From Methanofastidiosum sp. (GTDB taxonomy: Archaea; Methanobacteriota_B; Thermococci; Methanofastidiosales; Methanofastidiosaceae), in the NCBI GenBank assembly GCA_035362715.1, contig DAOSDU010000002.1:1-64000 (forward strand): 64,000 nucleotides of DNA, in the 5' to 3' direction. The number at the start of each line of letters is the position of its first letter. Positions within the stretch are counted from its first letter, which is position 1. The notes beneath the pieces are model-generated. The model saw only the letters and a list, made by a program, of their open reading frames with translations. It was not told the origin of the DNA and did not search any database. This document shows positions 7,787-14,459 of the stretch, piece by piece. The position numbers and the translations under genes were made by a program.

Positions 7787-8458
7787 ATGATTGAAGTTAT
7801 AGTCTGGATTCTTTTGACATTGGCAATCGGATCTATTTCTGCACTTATTGCCAAAAGATATGGGGTGGAATATATTATCGGGATGTTTGCATGCTTTACT
7901 GTAGTTGCCAACATCATTGCATCCAAAATAGTAGTTTTTGGGCCCTTTACAGTCCCTGCGGCAGTCTTAGTCTATTCAACTACATTCTTGCTGACTGATT
8001 TTCTTTCAGAATTATACTCTGAGAAGGAAGCAATCAAGGCTGTCTTTGTCGGATTTTTATCAAACATAGTACTCGTTGTTTCAATCTGGGTTGCAGTTCA
8101 ATGGCAGGCAGCTCCATTTTGGCAGGGTCAGGCCGCTTTTGAGTCCATATTTGGAATAGTTCCAAGAATTGTTTTTGGATCAATGATTGCATATATAGTA
8201 TCCCAAAATCTTGATGTAAAAATTTTCATGTTTTTTAAAAATAAGTACCCAAAGCACCTCTGGCTTAGGAACAATGCAGGAACGATGATAAGCCAGTTTG
8301 TAGATACAATTATTTTCATCACAATTGCATTTTATGGAACTACCCCAATGGATATCCTCTTGTCATTAGTCATAGGGCAGTATATAGTAAAATGGATAAT
8401 AGCTGTACTTGATACACCTTTTTTATATATTGTAAAATTCATTTACAATAAATATTAA
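7787..8458 (+). CDS. yhhQ: YhhQ/VUT-family queuosine-archaeosine precursor transporter
   Basis: 223 residues with six or seven membrane helices. Family landmarks: 'FTVVANIIASKIVVFGPFTVPAAV' (shown in part: 'ANIIASKIV'), 'FLLTDFLSELYSEKEA', and the C-terminal 'SQFVDTIIFITIAF' followed by 'GQYIVKWIIAVLDTPF'. E. coli YhhQ imports 7-cyano- and 7-aminomethyl-7-deazaguanine. In archaea the same deazapurine feeds archaeosine at tRNA position 15, so salvage of preQ0 is the expected role. Starts with ATG at 7787 soon after the methyltransferase stop. Confidence 0.85.
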   Translation: MIEVIVWILLTLAIGSISALIAKRYGVEYIIGMFACFTVVANIIASKIVVFGPFTVPAAVLVYSTTFLLTDFLSELYSEKEAIKAVFVGFLSNIVLVVSIWVAVQWQAAPFWQGQAAFESIFGIVPRIVFGSMIAYIVSQNLDVKIFMFFKNKYPKHLWLRNNAGTMISQFVDTIIFITIAFYGTTPMDILLSLVIGQYIVKWIIAVLDTPFLYIVKFIYNKY

Positions 8459-8480
8459 TTTCATTTTGATAAACCATTTG

Positions 8481-8490
8481 ATTTATATAC
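8481..8490 (+). promoter_or_regulatory. TATA-type promoter of the small membrane protein - modE pair
   Basis: ATTTATATAC at 8481-8490 lies about 30 bases before the ATG at 8520, leaving a leader of only a few bases. No other start signal intervenes before modE, so both genes should be on this transcript. Confidence 0.5.
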
Positions 8491-8519
8491 TTTTAACTCC
8501 TAATAAAAATGGTAGTAAT

Positions 8520-8645
8520 ATGGAAGAAGAAATTGACAGGGATATTGATGGGGTTCCAAAGGCAAGACTCAGCAACAGAGATAGTATAATCTTAGCAATA
8601 TTCTTAATAATTTTCATGATTGTGGCATATATACTCTTCATGTGA
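8520..8645 (+). CDS. 41-residue single-pass membrane protein
   Basis: ATG at 8520, TGA at 8643-8645. The first 22 residues are charged (MEEEIDRDIDGVPKARLSNR, then D-S), followed by one membrane helix of about 18 residues ending in 'AYILF-M'. The stop overlaps the GTG start of modE in a GTGA junction (8642-8645), a classic translational-coupling arrangement. A TATA box sits at the right distance upstream. No family recognised. The acidic N terminus facing the cytoplasm and the coupling to ModE suggest a small accessory protein, but that is inference. Confidence 0.65.
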   Translation: MEEEIDRDIDGVPKARLSNRDSIILAIFLIIFMIVAYILFM

Positions 8646-8974
8646 TTGATACTATGGAACATGTACCTAAATTCAAAATGTGGCTTGAAGACAAAGAAAA
8701 AAGATATATTTTGGGAAAGGGAACTGCTGACCTTTTGCTTAAAATTAAGGAGTTGAAATCCATCTCTGAAGCAGCAAACTTTTATAATATATCCTATGCC
8801 CACGCATGGAGGAAGATAAGGGCGATTGAAAGGAGTTCTGGTCAAGAAATTATTTCTAAAACTAGGGGTGGGAAAGGCGGCGGCCATTCAGAGTTGACCC
8901 CATTTGGTGAAAAGATACTATCTGAGTATACCCAAACAAAAGAGGTTCTTGAGAAGTGTATCAAAAATCTATAA
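8642..8974 (+). CDS. modE: ModE-type winged-helix regulator (DNA-binding domain only)
   Basis: About 106-110 residues matching the ModE N-terminal winged helix: 'GKGTADLLLKIKELKSISEA' , then 'ISYAHAWRKIRAIERSSG' and the hallmark 'GGKGGGHSELTPFGEKIL'. E. coli ModE also has two molybdate-binding domains; they are absent here, as in many archaeal homologues, so molybdate sensing may need another protein. Translation can start at GTG 8642, overlapping the upstream small gene, or at ATG 8654. It converges on mobB, a molybdenum-cofactor gene, with a 6-base overlap, so the region has a molybdenum/tungsten theme. Confidence 0.9.
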   Translation: MIDTMEHVPKFKMWLEDKEKRYILGKGTADLLLKIKELKSISEAANFYNISYAHAWRKIRAIERSSGQEIISKTRGGKGGGHSELTPFGEKILSEYTQTKEVLEKCIKNL

Positions 8975-9442
8975 CTTCTCTATTATTTCTATAATTTTTT
9001 TTATTTGGTCATGATTAATTACAGGGATCCCGTTATACTCTTGAATCTTATTTGAGATTAAACCCGATATGCAGAAAACATCCTCTCTTAAGTCTTTTAA
9101 TATGTCAGCTTCCTCCCTTGCACAGAGAATTTTTGGACATTTATAATCTCTAAAACCTTCAAGAATAAGGTAATCTGATTCAAACTTATTTAGGAAATCT
9201 TCAGTATTTTGATCATAGTATAAGATTGCCTTGCCCTTTGGATAAACTAAGCCAACACTTTTTGCACCAGAATCGTGATGTTTGAATGTATCTGTGCCTT
9301 CAGTCTCCAAAGAGAAGTTATCAATATGGATGCTTTTCGCGGATGAAACAGAATATCCTTCTTTGGCCAGGGCATTGATAATTGAAGTTACAACTGTGGT
9401 CTTTCCTGATTTCTTAAAGCCATAAACTCCAATTATCTTCAT
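8969..9442 (-). CDS. mobB: MobB, molybdopterin-guanine dinucleotide biosynthesis adaptor
   Basis: 157 residues from ATG 9442 (the frame is open upstream to 9553 but the homologous protein starts at 'MKIIGVYG'). P-loop 'GFKKSGKTT' at residues 8-16, 'HHDSGAKSVGLVY' with the family's switch-like residues, and 'DYLILEGFRDYKCPKIL' as the Walker-B-like segment. MobB is a GTP-binding partner of MobA in making the guanine dinucleotide form of molybdopterin for Mo/W enzymes such as formylmethanofuran or formate dehydrogenases. None of those enzymes lie in this window. Tail-to-tail with modE. Confidence 0.92.
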   Translation of the reverse strand: MKIIGVYGFKKSGKTTVVTSIINALAKEGYSVSSAKSIHIDNFSLETEGTDTFKHHDSGAKSVGLVYPKGKAILYYDQNTEDFLNKFESDYLILEGFRDYKCPKILCAREEADILKDLREDVFCISGLISNKIQEYNGIPVINHDQIKKIIEIIEKL

Positions 9443-9510
9443 AAAGATAAAAAAAGCTCTTTCTTTATAAATTGAATCATGGCAAAATTTAAAAGTAGTT
9501 TTACAAGACA

Positions 9511-10302
9511 ATGTATATGAATAAAATAAAGGTTGAGGTAAATAATATATCAAAGAGTTTTGTTAATTCTGACGATGGGAAACCTCTGCCTGTAATCGAA
9601 GATGTTAGTTTTGATGTTTACGAGGGTGAATTTCTTTCCATAGTTGGATCTTCAGGTTGCGGTAAAACAACAATTTTAAGGGTCATAGCAGGCTTGCAAC
9701 AAGCTGACTCCGGGGAAGTGCTTCTTGATGGGAAAAAAGTGGAATCCACATCTTCAAAAAAAGGGATGGTCTTTCAAGAGTTTGCATTGTTTCCATGGAG
9801 AACGGTCCAGAAAAACGTTGAATTTGGTCTTGAGTACAAGGGCCTACCCCCTGAAGAAAGAAAAAAGTTATCTAATAAATTTATTTCAATGGTAGGATTG
9901 AGCGGATATGAGAACAGTTATCCTCACCAATTATCAGGGGGAATGAAGCAAAGAGTGGCAATTGCAAGGGCCTTAGTCAATGACCCTGATGTTTTACTTA
10001 TGGACGAACCATTTGGGGCACTAGATGCGCAGACAAGAAATATTCTTCAAGATGAGCTCTTACGAATCTGGACTGAAACAAAAAAAACAATTATATTTAT
10101 CACACACAATGTTGACGAGGCAGTTTACCTTGGGGATAGGGTTTTAGTTTTAACCAAAAGGCCTGCAAAAATAAAAAAGGAATTTAAGATAGCTCTTCCT
10201 AGAAAGAGAAATAGGACCAATACAGAATTTGTAATGTTAAGGAAAGATATATTGGAAGAACTTATGGCAGAGATTAATATACAGTCCCCTCCATCCACCT
10301 GA
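9511..10302 (+). CDS. NitT/TauT-type ABC importer ATP-binding protein
   Basis: 263 residues with a complete nucleotide-binding domain: Walker A 'GSSGCGKTT' (about 47-55), Q-loop 'VFQEFALFPWRTV', signature 'LSGGMKQRVAIARAL' and Walker B 'VLLMDEPFGALDAQT'. The 'FPWRTVQKNV' Q-loop is characteristic of the nitrate/sulfonate/taurine (SsuB/TauB) group. A TATA-like stretch at 9484-9493 lies about 25 bases before ATG 9511, so it is probably leaderless; ATG 9517 is an alternative. Its last 29 bases overlap the 3' end of the permease gene on the other strand, so ATPase and permease are transcribed toward each other. Confidence 0.92.
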   Translation: MYMNKIKVEVNNISKSFVNSDDGKPLPVIEDVSFDVYEGEFLSIVGSSGCGKTTILRVIAGLQQADSGEVLLDGKKVESTSSKKGMVFQEFALFPWRTVQKNVEFGLEYKGLPPEERKKLSNKFISMVGLSGYENSYPHQLSGGMKQRVAIARALVNDPDVLLMDEPFGALDAQTRNILQDELLRIWTETKKTIIFITHNVDEAVYLGDRVLVLTKRPAKIKKEFKIALPRKRNRTNTEFVMLRKDILEELMAEINIQSPPST

Positions 10303-11062
10303 GAAGTTTTTTCTCCACAACGTATCTGAATACCCAGTTTATTCCTAGTCCTATAAGGCCTAAGACTATCATATAAGAAAGAACGTTATCCATTCTATGG
10401 AGGTAATAATACCACCAAATTTTATATCCAAGCCCTTCTTTACTAACCCCAAAAAGTTCTGCCGCAACAAGGCACATCCAACCTATTCCCATTGCAACTC
10501 GTAGTCCAACGGCTATATCTGGAAATGAGGAGGGAAGACCAACTGATTTGAGTAAGTCTTTATTTTTGGTGCATCCTAAAACCTTCGCCGCTTCAACTAA
10601 GGTTTTTGGGACGCTACTAAACCCTGAATAAGTGTTTGTAAGTATTGGGAAAAATGCCCCGATAAAAATAATAAATCCTGCAGACTGGTGGGTCAATCCA
10701 AACCAGACTATTGCAAAAGGTATCCATGCGAGAGGTGGGACAGGCCTTAATAATTCAATTAAAGGGTCCATCAAATTGTCTATTTTCTTAAACCAGCCCA
10801 TTGCCATCCCAATAGGTATACCAAAAATAATCGCAAAGAACATTCCTATTGCAAAATGGTATAAACTTATGGCTAAATCAGCAAATATCTCCATTCTTAC
10901 TATCAAATCGTATAAAGATGTAATCGTTTCCGTGAAACTTGGTAGAATAAAAGGATTTTTTACTATAAGGGCTGCAATAATCTGCCATATGGCAACTGCT
11001 ACGCCAAGTGAAATTATAGTATAAATCCTATACTTTTTTAGAAAATTATCGTATTCATTCAT
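10274..11062 (-). CDS. NitT/TauT-type ABC importer permease
   Basis: 262 residues, six membrane helices. Contains the binding-protein-dependent permease EAA loop 'EAAKVLGCTKNKDLLKSVGL' and the SsuC/TauC-like 'PFAIVWFGLT' and 'GWMCLVAAELFGVSKEGLGY'. It belongs with the ATPase at 9511 (opposite strand) and the lipoprotein at 11102 (same strand, 39 bases upstream). The substrate of the SsuBC/TauBC group cannot be read from the permease; sulfonates, nitrate-like anions and pyrimidine precursors are known for relatives. Confidence 0.92.
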   Translation of the reverse strand: MNEYDNFLKKYRIYTIISLGVAVAIWQIIAALIVKNPFILPSFTETITSLYDLIVRMEIFADLAISLYHFAIGMFFAIIFGIPIGMAMGWFKKIDNLMDPLIELLRPVPPLAWIPFAIVWFGLTHQSAGFIIFIGAFFPILTNTYSGFSSVPKTLVEAAKVLGCTKNKDLLKSVGLPSSFPDIAVGLRVAMGIGWMCLVAAELFGVSKEGLGYKIWWYYYLHRMDNVLSYMIVLGLIGLGINWVFRYVVEKKLLRWMEGTVY

Positions 11063-11101
11063 TTGGATAAAAAGTAAAAAATTTATTTAAATATTTATCC
11101 T

Positions 11102-12094
11102 TTATTTTTTAGAGACTTCGTCGTAAAGCTTTGTATCTACAAGGTCGTTTACAGTAAGAAGTTTTTTTGTGTACCCAAGATCGTAGTGCTCTTTTGCATA
11201 TGCTTCCATGAAAATAACTATGTCGTGTGGATTGTGAATGAATGTTGTGTCCGAGTTTTTCATAGAATACAAGACAACTTCTTTGCTCAATCCAAGTTTC
11301 CTTGAAGCTATCTCTGCTGCCTCTTCAGGATTGTCTTTGATATATTCTGTGGCTTTGATGTGAGTGTTTATAATTTCCTTTACGAGTTCTGGATTCTCCC
11401 TCATCAGTTTTCCGCTGACTAAAAGTACGCAACAGGCATGGCCAGGCCACATTTCACCGGACTCAACGACGCTCTTTCCATTACCATTTATTTCTAGAAG
11501 AGCAGGTGAAGGATGGGGTAAGAACACTGCATCAATTTGTTTTGCTGTTAAAGCGGTAGTTGCATCTCCCGGCCCCATGGCTTTTATATCCACTTTTGAA
11601 ACATCTATTCCGTTGTCCATTAACCATTTCTTTAATACCATATCCTGTATTGATCCAGGTGGAAATGTACCTATTTTTTTCCCTATAAAGAACGACGGGC
11701 CAGTATATTCACTTTCTGGCCATATGGCTATATCTGATCCCTGTGTCTGGGCAGCAGCAACTATTTTAGCATCTAGGCCTTGGTCAATTGCTGGTATTGG
11801 GGGTGTTGCACCTACATAGGCTATGTCAATCTGCCCACCTAGCATTGCCTGCATTTCTGGAGGCCCAGAAGGAAATTCATAATCTGTTACTTTTTCAATC
11901 CCGTACTTCTTAAGGTCGTTTAGCCACCACCCCTTTTCCATTGCAATCATTTCTGCAATCTGGTGGGTGCTTGGCTGGTAACCTATTTTAAGTTCGGTCA
12001 TTTTTTTTGTATCATCTGTTCCTTGCCCTACACATCCTAAGAGGAGTGTCGAAGCAATCAAGATAGAAGCGATTATCCCAAATATTTTTTTCAT
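11102..12094 (-). CDS. NitT/TauT-type substrate-binding lipoprotein
   Basis: 330 residues. Signal peptide with lipobox 'LLLGC' (Cys21), then the periplasmic-binding fold: 'LKIGYQPSTHQIAEMIAMEK' is the usual NMT1/SsuA opening and 'EMQAMLGGQIDIAYVGATPP' forms the ligand cleft. 'GPGDATTALTAKQIDAVFLP' marks the second lobe. It delivers ligand to the permease encoded just downstream. SsuA relatives bind alkanesulfonates, taurine, nitrate or thiamine-pyrimidine precursors; I see no residue set that decides. First gene of the minus-strand unit, with a divergent regulator upstream that may control it. Confidence 0.92.
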   Translation of the reverse strand: MKKIFGIIASILIASTLLLGCVGQGTDDTKKMTELKIGYQPSTHQIAEMIAMEKGWWLNDLKKYGIEKVTDYEFPSGPPEMQAMLGGQIDIAYVGATPPIPAIDQGLDAKIVAAAQTQGSDIAIWPESEYTGPSFFIGKKIGTFPPGSIQDMVLKKWLMDNGIDVSKVDIKAMGPGDATTALTAKQIDAVFLPHPSPALLEINGNGKSVVESGEMWPGHACCVLLVSGKLMRENPELVKEIINTHIKATEYIKDNPEEAAEIASRKLGLSKEVVLYSMKNSDTTFIHNPHDIVIFMEAYAKEHYDLGYTKKLLTVNDLVDTKLYDEVSKK

Positions 12095-12209
12095 TTAATT
12101 CACCTGTATGGTAATCATTATTCTAATATATAAATTTTTCTATTATAGTATAAAATTATTACCCAAAAGTATAAATATGAGAACTTTTAATATACATTAA
12201 GGTGATAAG
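12095..12209. promoter_or_regulatory. Divergent promoter region, ABC importer / HTH regulator
   Basis: 115 A+T-rich bases between the binding-protein gene (minus) and the regulator gene (plus). TATA-like elements are visible for the plus direction (ATAAATAT near 12171) and the minus direction (TATAAATTT region near 12128-12138 read in reverse). GGTAAT at 12110 and ATTACC at 12158 form a loose 6-base inverted repeat. A Shine-Dalgarno GGTGAT (12201-12206) supports the TTG start of the regulator. Confidence 0.45.
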
Positions 12210-12734
12210 TTGGGGTATACAGAATCAGAAAGATTAAAGGAAATCATATTTTTTACTAATGATAGATTTAAAGTTGAATTGGAATCACTTTTAGTAAAAA
12301 GCTTTGGGAGCATCAAAAATTTTTCTGAAATTTCGGGAATACCACTTCCAACTATCTATAAGATTTTTTCCGGTGACAGGGAACCAAACCTCAAAACACT
12401 AAGAAAGATTCATGAAGTCCTAAAAGAAGGAGAAGAAAAAAATAATAAATTCATTGCATTGATTGCCTCAAGGCCTGTTCTTAACATGCTTGATGAGAGT
12501 TATGTTTCAGATAGCGATAATAAATATCTGATAAAGGAGTATTCTGCAACTAGCATCGAAGAAGTATTTATTCAGTCTATTCGGGCAGAAAGGGATGGTG
12601 CAAGTGCACTTGTTTGTGCTCCGATAGTAAGCTCGATTGTAGAAAAAGTCGTGACGATCCCAGTAGTTACGATAATGCCCCAAAAAAGTATTCTAATTGC
12701 TCTAAAAACTGCAGCTAAGAAATTAAAATCATGA
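12210..12734 (+). CDS. HTH regulator with a C-terminal PrpR-like sensing segment
   Basis: 174 residues from a TTG start backed by GGTGAT at 12201-12206. Residues 25-70 form an XRE-like helix-turn-helix ('IPLPTIYKIFSGDREPNLKT'). The C-terminal half ('EYSATSIEEVFIQSIRAERD', then 'ASALVCAPIVSSIVE' and 'IPVVTIMPQKSILIALKTAA') resembles the end of PrpR-N-type ligand domains, where a G/A-rich loop and 'PVV' strand precede a final helix. This architecture occurs in uncharacterised archaeal regulators. It is divergent from the ABC binding-protein gene, so control of that importer is the simplest guess. Confidence 0.65.
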   Translation: MGYTESERLKEIIFFTNDRFKVELESLLVKSFGSIKNFSEISGIPLPTIYKIFSGDREPNLKTLRKIHEVLKEGEEKNNKFIALIASRPVLNMLDESYVSDSDNKYLIKEYSATSIEEVFIQSIRAERDGASALVCAPIVSSIVEKVVTIPVVTIMPQKSILIALKTAAKKLKS

Positions 12735-12748
12735 TTAACCTATAATAA

Positions 12749-12759
12749 GATTTAAATAT
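12749..12759 (+). promoter_or_regulatory. TATA-type promoter of the PKD surface protein
   Basis: GATTTAAATAT at 12749-12759, about 45 bases before the start; GGTGA at 12791-12795 is the ribosome-binding site for ATG 12800. Confidence 0.5.
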
Positions 12760-12799
12760 CTCCTTTTTCTAATAATAACGGGACAATATAGGTGAAATT

Positions 12800-14383
12800 A
12801 TGAAAAACAAAACAAAAATAATATCTTTAATTTTAGCAACAACTTTGTTTCTTGGACTTTTAACAACTACAACAAGTGTACCATTTGTCATAGACCCTCT
12901 TCCATTACTTCCCTTGCTATTACATACACCCGATGCTGGGTTAAGCGGAAGCTTGACAAGTTCGGGGTCAAGTTATGGTAGCGGAACGTATACAGCAGGA
13001 GATCAAGCTGGAAACTTGCAAGTCAGATGTTTCTTGAGTTTTGACATATCTTCCATCCCTGCAGGCTCTACTATCACTTCTGCAACTCTTGGGCTCACAG
13101 ATAATACAATAACTTTAGGCAATCCTTTTGCTACTTTAGGTAATCTAAGGGTGTATAATGTAGATTATGGGACTAGTTTAACAGTATCTGATTTTAATGG
13201 GCCAAAGTTATCGACAGTATGGTCTGGTGGCTCGGCTCCAAGTGACGTGATGGACGTTAAGTCTGAACTCGCAAATGCAGTTGCATCCGGCAAGAAAAAT
13301 CTGCAGTTTAGGATAGAATATACAACTACAACAGACAACGATGGCCAAGTTGATAGGATTACTTTCAACAACCCCACTTTATTATACTTCTATAGTTCTC
13401 CATCTAGCAAACCTGATTTAAAAATTACTAATATCGAAAAAGGCGCTTCCAATATGGTCGTGGTGACCATTGCAAACAGTGGTGCAGGGGATTACACTGG
13501 AGAAGTTGGACTAAAGATTTGGTTTAACGGAGTTACTAAGTTTGATGGTACTGGAAATGTTAATATGCCTGCTGGATCAACAGCCACAGTTAATTTTCCA
13601 TCCCTGATACTCCCCGAAGGTTCTACGACTGTAAAAGCAGGCATAGATCCGTCAAATACAGTTTCAGAGGAAACTGAAACAAATAATGAGCGTACTCAAA
13701 CCTTAACTGTGTCTATAACACCTACACCAACACCTTCAAACAATCCTCCACAGGCAAATGCAGGTGCCAACAAAACTTCAAAAGTTGGTCAGTCAGTCAG
13801 CTTTAATGGTTCTAGCTCTACTGATTCAGATGGCACCATAGTTAGCTATGCATGGGACTTTGGAGATGGAGGTAGTTCAGCTGGATCAATAGTAAGCCAT
13901 GTATACGCCTCACCTGGAACATATACTGTTTCGCTAACAGTCACAGATAACAATGGAGCCACAAATACTGATACAGCTATTGCCATAATCACAGAAGATT
14001 CAACTACGCCGCCGGCTACTACAAATAAACCTCCAAAAGCAGATGCTGGAAGCGATGCCAAAGTAAAAGTTGGCGAAGCAGTACACTTTGACGCTTCAAA
14101 ATCTACAGATTCTGACGGAACAATAACAAAATATGCATGGGACTTTGGAGATGATAGGGATTCAGATGAAAAGGAGCCTCTCCACTCATATGCAACACCG
14201 GGCGTTTACAAAGTGACTCTAGTTGTAACAGATAACAACGGAGAAACAGACAGAGATGTAATCTATGTCACAGTTGAGCAAGAATCAAGCTCACCTATCA
14301 AAGGCGTACCTGGATTTGAGGTTCCTGGTGTATTGGGCGCAGCAGCATTAGTCTATTACTACTTCAGAAGACGGAAGAACTAA
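12800..14383 (+). CDS. Secreted surface protein with DNRLRE-like, CARDB and two PKD domains and an archaeosortase-type tail
   Basis: 527 residues. Signal peptide at about 1-27. Residues 44-200 resemble DNRLRE-type modules ('VRCFLSFDISSIPAGSTITS' and 'ATLGLTDN' are typical). Residues 205-305 match a CARDB domain ('KPDLKITNIEKG' to 'SEETETNNERTQTL'). Two PKD domains follow at about 315-395 and 405-490, each with 'YAWDFGD' and 'VTDNNG'. The tail 'VPGFEVPGVLGAAALVYYYF' plus a basic end looks like a PGF-CTERM signal, processed by archaeosortase and lipid-anchored. Several N-x-S/T sequons are present. It lies directly upstream of aglB, so it is a plausible N-glycosylation client. Confidence 0.85.
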   Translation: MKNKTKIISLILATTLFLGLLTTTTSVPFVIDPLPLLPLLLHTPDAGLSGSLTSSGSSYGSGTYTAGDQAGNLQVRCFLSFDISSIPAGSTITSATLGLTDNTITLGNPFATLGNLRVYNVDYGTSLTVSDFNGPKLSTVWSGGSAPSDVMDVKSELANAVASGKKNLQFRIEYTTTTDNDGQVDRITFNNPTLLYFYSSPSSKPDLKITNIEKGASNMVVVTIANSGAGDYTGEVGLKIWFNGVTKFDGTGNVNMPAGSTATVNFPSLILPEGSTTVKAGIDPSNTVSEETETNNERTQTLTVSITPTPTPSNNPPQANAGANKTSKVGQSVSFNGSSSTDSDGTIVSYAWDFGDGGSSAGSIVSHVYASPGTYTVSLTVTDNNGATNTDTAIAIITEDSTTPPATTNKPPKADAGSDAKVKVGEAVHFDASKSTDSDGTITKYAWDFGDDRDSDEKEPLHSYATPGVYKVTLVVTDNNGETDRDVIYVTVEQESSSPIKGVPGFEVPGVLGAAALVYYYFRRRKN

Positions 14384-14412
14384 TTCTTTTTTATTTTTAT
14401 ATTCTTTTTTTC
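14384..14412 (+). terminator. Oligo-T terminator after the surface protein
   Basis: TTCTTTTTTATTTTTATATTCTTTTTTTC-like T tracts begin at the stop codon; no hairpin. Consistent with archaeal U-tract termination before aglB. Confidence 0.45.
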
Positions 14413-14459
14413 AGTTAATTATTTAAATTATTTTCAAACGAGTTAAGTAGGGAGTTTTT

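Noticed and set aside
7540..7926. Minus-strand 128-residue frame opposite the methyltransferase and YhhQ genes
   Set aside because: Shadow of two conserved plus-strand membrane genes; no start signal.
8483..8887. Minus-strand 134-residue frame opposite modE
   Set aside because: Antisense to the conserved ModE winged helix and the small coupled gene; Phe/Ser-rich translation is typical of a shadow frame.
12110..12163. GGTAAT ... ATTACC inverted repeat between the ABC importer and regulator
   Set aside because: Only 6 bases with 42-base spacing in A+T-rich DNA; not enough for a confident operator, so only mentioned in the promoter entry.
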